From Candidatus Epilinea brevis (GTDB lineage: Bacteria; Chloroflexota; Anaerolineae; Epilineales; Epilineaceae), in NCBI GenBank assembly GCA_016710785.1, contig JADJUE010000011.1, positions 186,001 to 250,000 of the forward strand: a stretch of 64,000 nt of DNA. Reading direction: 5' to 3'. This document shows positions 62,401-64,000 of the stretch, one piece after another (the stretch's first letter is position 1; every line of letters starts with the position of its first letter). The notes below the pieces were generated by a model. It was not told where the DNA came from, made no database searches, and saw only the letters and a list, made by a program, of their open reading frames with translations. A program made the position numbers and the translations under genes.

Positions 62401-62408
62401 GCTATCAT
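62401..62408 (+). promoter_or_regulatory. GCTATCAT -10 box of leuS
   Basis: TATCAT at 62403-62408 would start transcription near 62415, giving a leader of about 53 nt with GGAAGG upstream of the leuS ATG. Confidence 0.5.
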
Positions 62409-62467
62409 TCGCCATTCATTCCCGGGCGGTCGCCACAAAGCCCGCTCCCCTGAAGGCGGAAGGCCCC

Positions 62468-64000
62468 ATGCACGGCTACGATCCCCAAGCCATCGAGAAG
62501 AAATGGCAGGCGCTCTGGGAGGCGCGCGGCACCTACCGCGTCCCCGGCCCCGGCGATGCGGGCTTCGACGCCTCGCGGCCCAAGGCCTACGTGCTGGACA
62601 TGTTCCCCTACCCCTCGGGCAAGGGCCTGCACATCGGGCATCCCTTGGGCTACATCGCCACCGACATCTACGCCCGCTACCTGCGGATGACCGGCCGCAA
62701 CGTGCTGCATCCCATGGGCTTCGACGCCTTCGGCCTGCCGGCGGAGCAGTATGCCATCGAGCATAACGTGCATCCGCGCCTGACCACCGAGACCAACATC
62801 AGCACCATGGTGGAGCAGCTGAAGATGCTGGGGCTGGGCTACGACTGGGAGCGGGAGATCCGCACCATGGACCCCGGCTACTACCGGTGGACCCAGTGGA
62901 TCTTCCTGCAATGCTACAAGAGCTGGTACGACCCGCGGGTGCCGGCTGCCCGACCCATCGCCGATCTGGAGGCCGAGCTGACCCAGGGCGTCTGGCGCGT
63001 GGGAACGGAGGGCAAACTCCTGGCCACGGCCGAGGCCCTTGAAGGTGACGGATCCCGCGCCTGGACGGAGCTGAGCGCCGCCGAGCGGGATGCCGCCCTG
63101 GACCGCCAGCGCCTGGCCTATCTGGCCGAGGTACCGGTCAACTGGTGCCCCGGCCTGGGCACCGTGCTGGCCAACGAGGAGGTCACCGCCGAGGGCCGCA
63201 GCGAGCGCGGCAACTTCCCCGTGTACCGCCGCCCCCTGAAGCAGTGGATGCTGCGCATCACCGCCTACGCCGATCGCCTGCTGGCCGACCTGGAGGGCCT
63301 GGACTGGCCCGAGGCCACGCGCCACATGCAGCGCAACTGGATCGGCCGTTCGGTGGGCGCGCGGGTGCGCTTCCCCATCGCCGCGGCGGGCGGGGCCACG
63401 GCGGACAGGTCCAGCGGTCCGGACAGCGGCGTGGTCGCGGACGGCCCCGGCACTGCGGCCGTCGAGGTCTTCACCACCCGCCCGGACACCCTCTTCGGCG
63501 CCACCTACATGGTGCTGGCGCCTGAGCATCCCCTGGTGGACCAGCTGACCTTACCGTCGCAGCGTGCCGCCGTGGCCGCCTACCGCGTCCAGACCGCCGC
63601 ACGCAGCGAGGTGGATCGGCAGACCGAGGGCAAGGTCAAGACGGGCGTGGACACCGGCGGGCGGGCGGTCAACCCCGCCACCGGCGAGCGCATCCCCGTG
63701 TGGATCGCCGACTACGTGCTCATGGGCTACGGGACCGGGGCCATCATGGCCGTGCCGGCCCATGACCAGCGCGACTTCGCCTTCGCCCGCGCCTTCGACC
63801 TGCCGGTCGTCCCCGTGCTGCTGCCGGACGCGGGCTGGCTGGCCGCGCAGGCCGCGGCCGCCGGCCGCCCGGGCACGCACGAGGACTACCTGGCCCATGT
63901 GGCGGATTACGGCGAGGTCTTCACCGGCGAGGGCCTGGCCGTCAACTCGGCCACCGACGCCGTCAGCCTGGACGGCCAGCCCAGCGCGGAAGCCAGGAAG
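62468..64000 (+). CDS. leuS: leucyl-tRNA synthetase (5' part, runs off the window)
   Basis: A class I synthetase attaching leucine to tRNA-Leu. 511 codons are visible and the frame is open to the right edge. The HIGH motif lies in PYPSGKGLHIGHPLGYIATD (about residue 55), followed by GFDAFGLPAEQYAIEHNVHP and YDWEREIRTMDPGYYRWTQW. The zinc-region segment VNWCPGLGTVLANEEV and the start of the CP1 editing domain (TRPDTLFGATYMVLAPEHP, then a GTGAIMAVPAHDQRDFAFA-like stretch) follow. An extra Ala/Glu-rich stretch of about 50 residues lies before VNWCPG. The KMSKS region is outside the window. GGAAGG precedes the ATG. Confidence 0.96.
   Translation, partial: MHGYDPQAIEKKWQALWEARGTYRVPGPGDAGFDASRPKAYVLDMFPYPSGKGLHIGHPLGYIATDIYARYLRMTGRNVLHPMGFDAFGLPAEQYAIEHNVHPRLTTETNISTMVEQLKMLGLGYDWEREIRTMDPGYYRWTQWIFLQCYKSWYDPRVPAARPIADLEAELTQGVWRVGTEGKLLATAEALEGDGSRAWTELSAAERDAALDRQRLAYLAEVPVNWCPGLGTVLANEEVTAEGRSERGNFPVYRRPLKQWMLRITAYADRLLADLEGLDWPEATRHMQRNWIGRSVGARVRFPIAAAGGATADRSSGPDSGVVADGPGTAAVEVFTTRPDTLFGATYMVLAPEHPLVDQLTLPSQRAAVAAYRVQTAARSEVDRQTEGKVKTGVDTGGRAVNPATGERIPVWIADYVLMGYGTGAIMAVPAHDQRDFAFARAFDLPVVPVLLPDAGWLAAQAAAAGRPGTHEDYLAHVADYGEVFTGEGLAVNSATDAVSLDGQPSAEARK

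Larger units (their letters stand above)
61968..62467. other. 500-bp non-coding leader region before leuS
   Basis: There is no gene of normal size. From left to right it holds about 200 bp with nothing recognisable, a TAGAAT box and micro-ORF, competing inverted repeats, a second promoter, a structured RNA-like segment, a 12-bp palindrome (62351-62362) and a TATCAT box near leuS. Details are given separately. Confidence 0.6.

Overview
The window is 64 kb of very GC-rich, densely coded bacterial DNA. It carries lspA with lipobox proteins, a ComEC channel, an ECF sigma factor, many exported proteins and two glycan loci, so it is a free-living bacterium with an active cell surface. The gene mix is compatible with Chloroflexota or a related high-GC phylum: Gld-like ABC export with DUF4340, a tricorn-like protease, lamin-tail exoproteins, a chlorite-dismutase-family protein, and a cysteine-poor DksA-like gene beside lspA and rluD. 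That assignment is an inference; no rRNA or other decisive marker is present. I saw no tRNA, rRNA, CRISPR array, IS element or prophage.

Layout, left to right. 1-4.3 kb: end of an unknown gene, then a promoter-led ABC operon (ATPase, permease, GldG-like auxiliary protein, DUF4340). 4.4-8.3 kb: CopC-like protein, thioredoxin-fold lipoprotein, GT39-like membrane protein and a chlorite-dismutase-family protein. 8.5-17.8 kb: a large exported propeller/double-vWA protein divergent from a tricorn-like protease, then a THEP1-like NTPase and a DUF4143 ATPase. 17.9-26.3 kb: a four-lamin-tail exoprotein, a 22-bp dyad-repeat array, and an exopolysaccharide operon (Wzz-like, Wzy/WaaL-like, two GT4). 26.5-32.7 kb: aat, comEC (opposite strand), and a tyrosine-catabolism operon (HPPD, homogentisate dioxygenase, XRE regulator). 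32.7-34.5 kb: ECF sigma and membrane partner. 34.9-41.5 kb: two related giant exported proteins ending in a proprotein-convertase P-domain, one carrying two frameshifts. 41.8-47.6 kb: rsmI, a small-RNA candidate, a small acidic protein, a flippase-like protein with an FAD oxidoreductase, then rluD-lspA-DksA-like on the minus strand. 47.8-57.2 kb: a GT39-like protein, an AAA/winged-helix protein without its Walker A lysine, EthD-like, recO, site-2 protease, HD hydrolase, a tandem-DsbA protein and an exported protein with a C-terminal anchor. 57.5-64 kb: tyrA-like dehydrogenase, a second glycan locus (GT4, Wzm-like permease, frameshifted membrane protein), cdd and the 5' part of leuS.

How the parts may work together. 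Exported proteins rich in cysteine (P-domain pair, tandem DsbA protein, thioredoxin lipoprotein) suggest oxidative folding outside the cytoplasm. Two glycan loci and two GT39-like proteins suggest a decorated envelope. TyrA, HPPD and HGD cover tyrosine synthesis and breakdown, but from separate loci.

The most notable non-coding signals are: (1) recurrent GCTANNNT-like -10 boxes 6-10 nt before start codons, predicting leaderless mRNAs; (2) the 22-bp array of 11-bp dyads before the exopolysaccharide promoter, with a compensatory change in one unit; (3) a complete promoter-structured RNA-terminator unit after rsmI; (4) a structured leader with a micro-ORF before leuS. All three frameshifts look like single-base deletions, so sequencing error must be excluded before calling pseudogenes.
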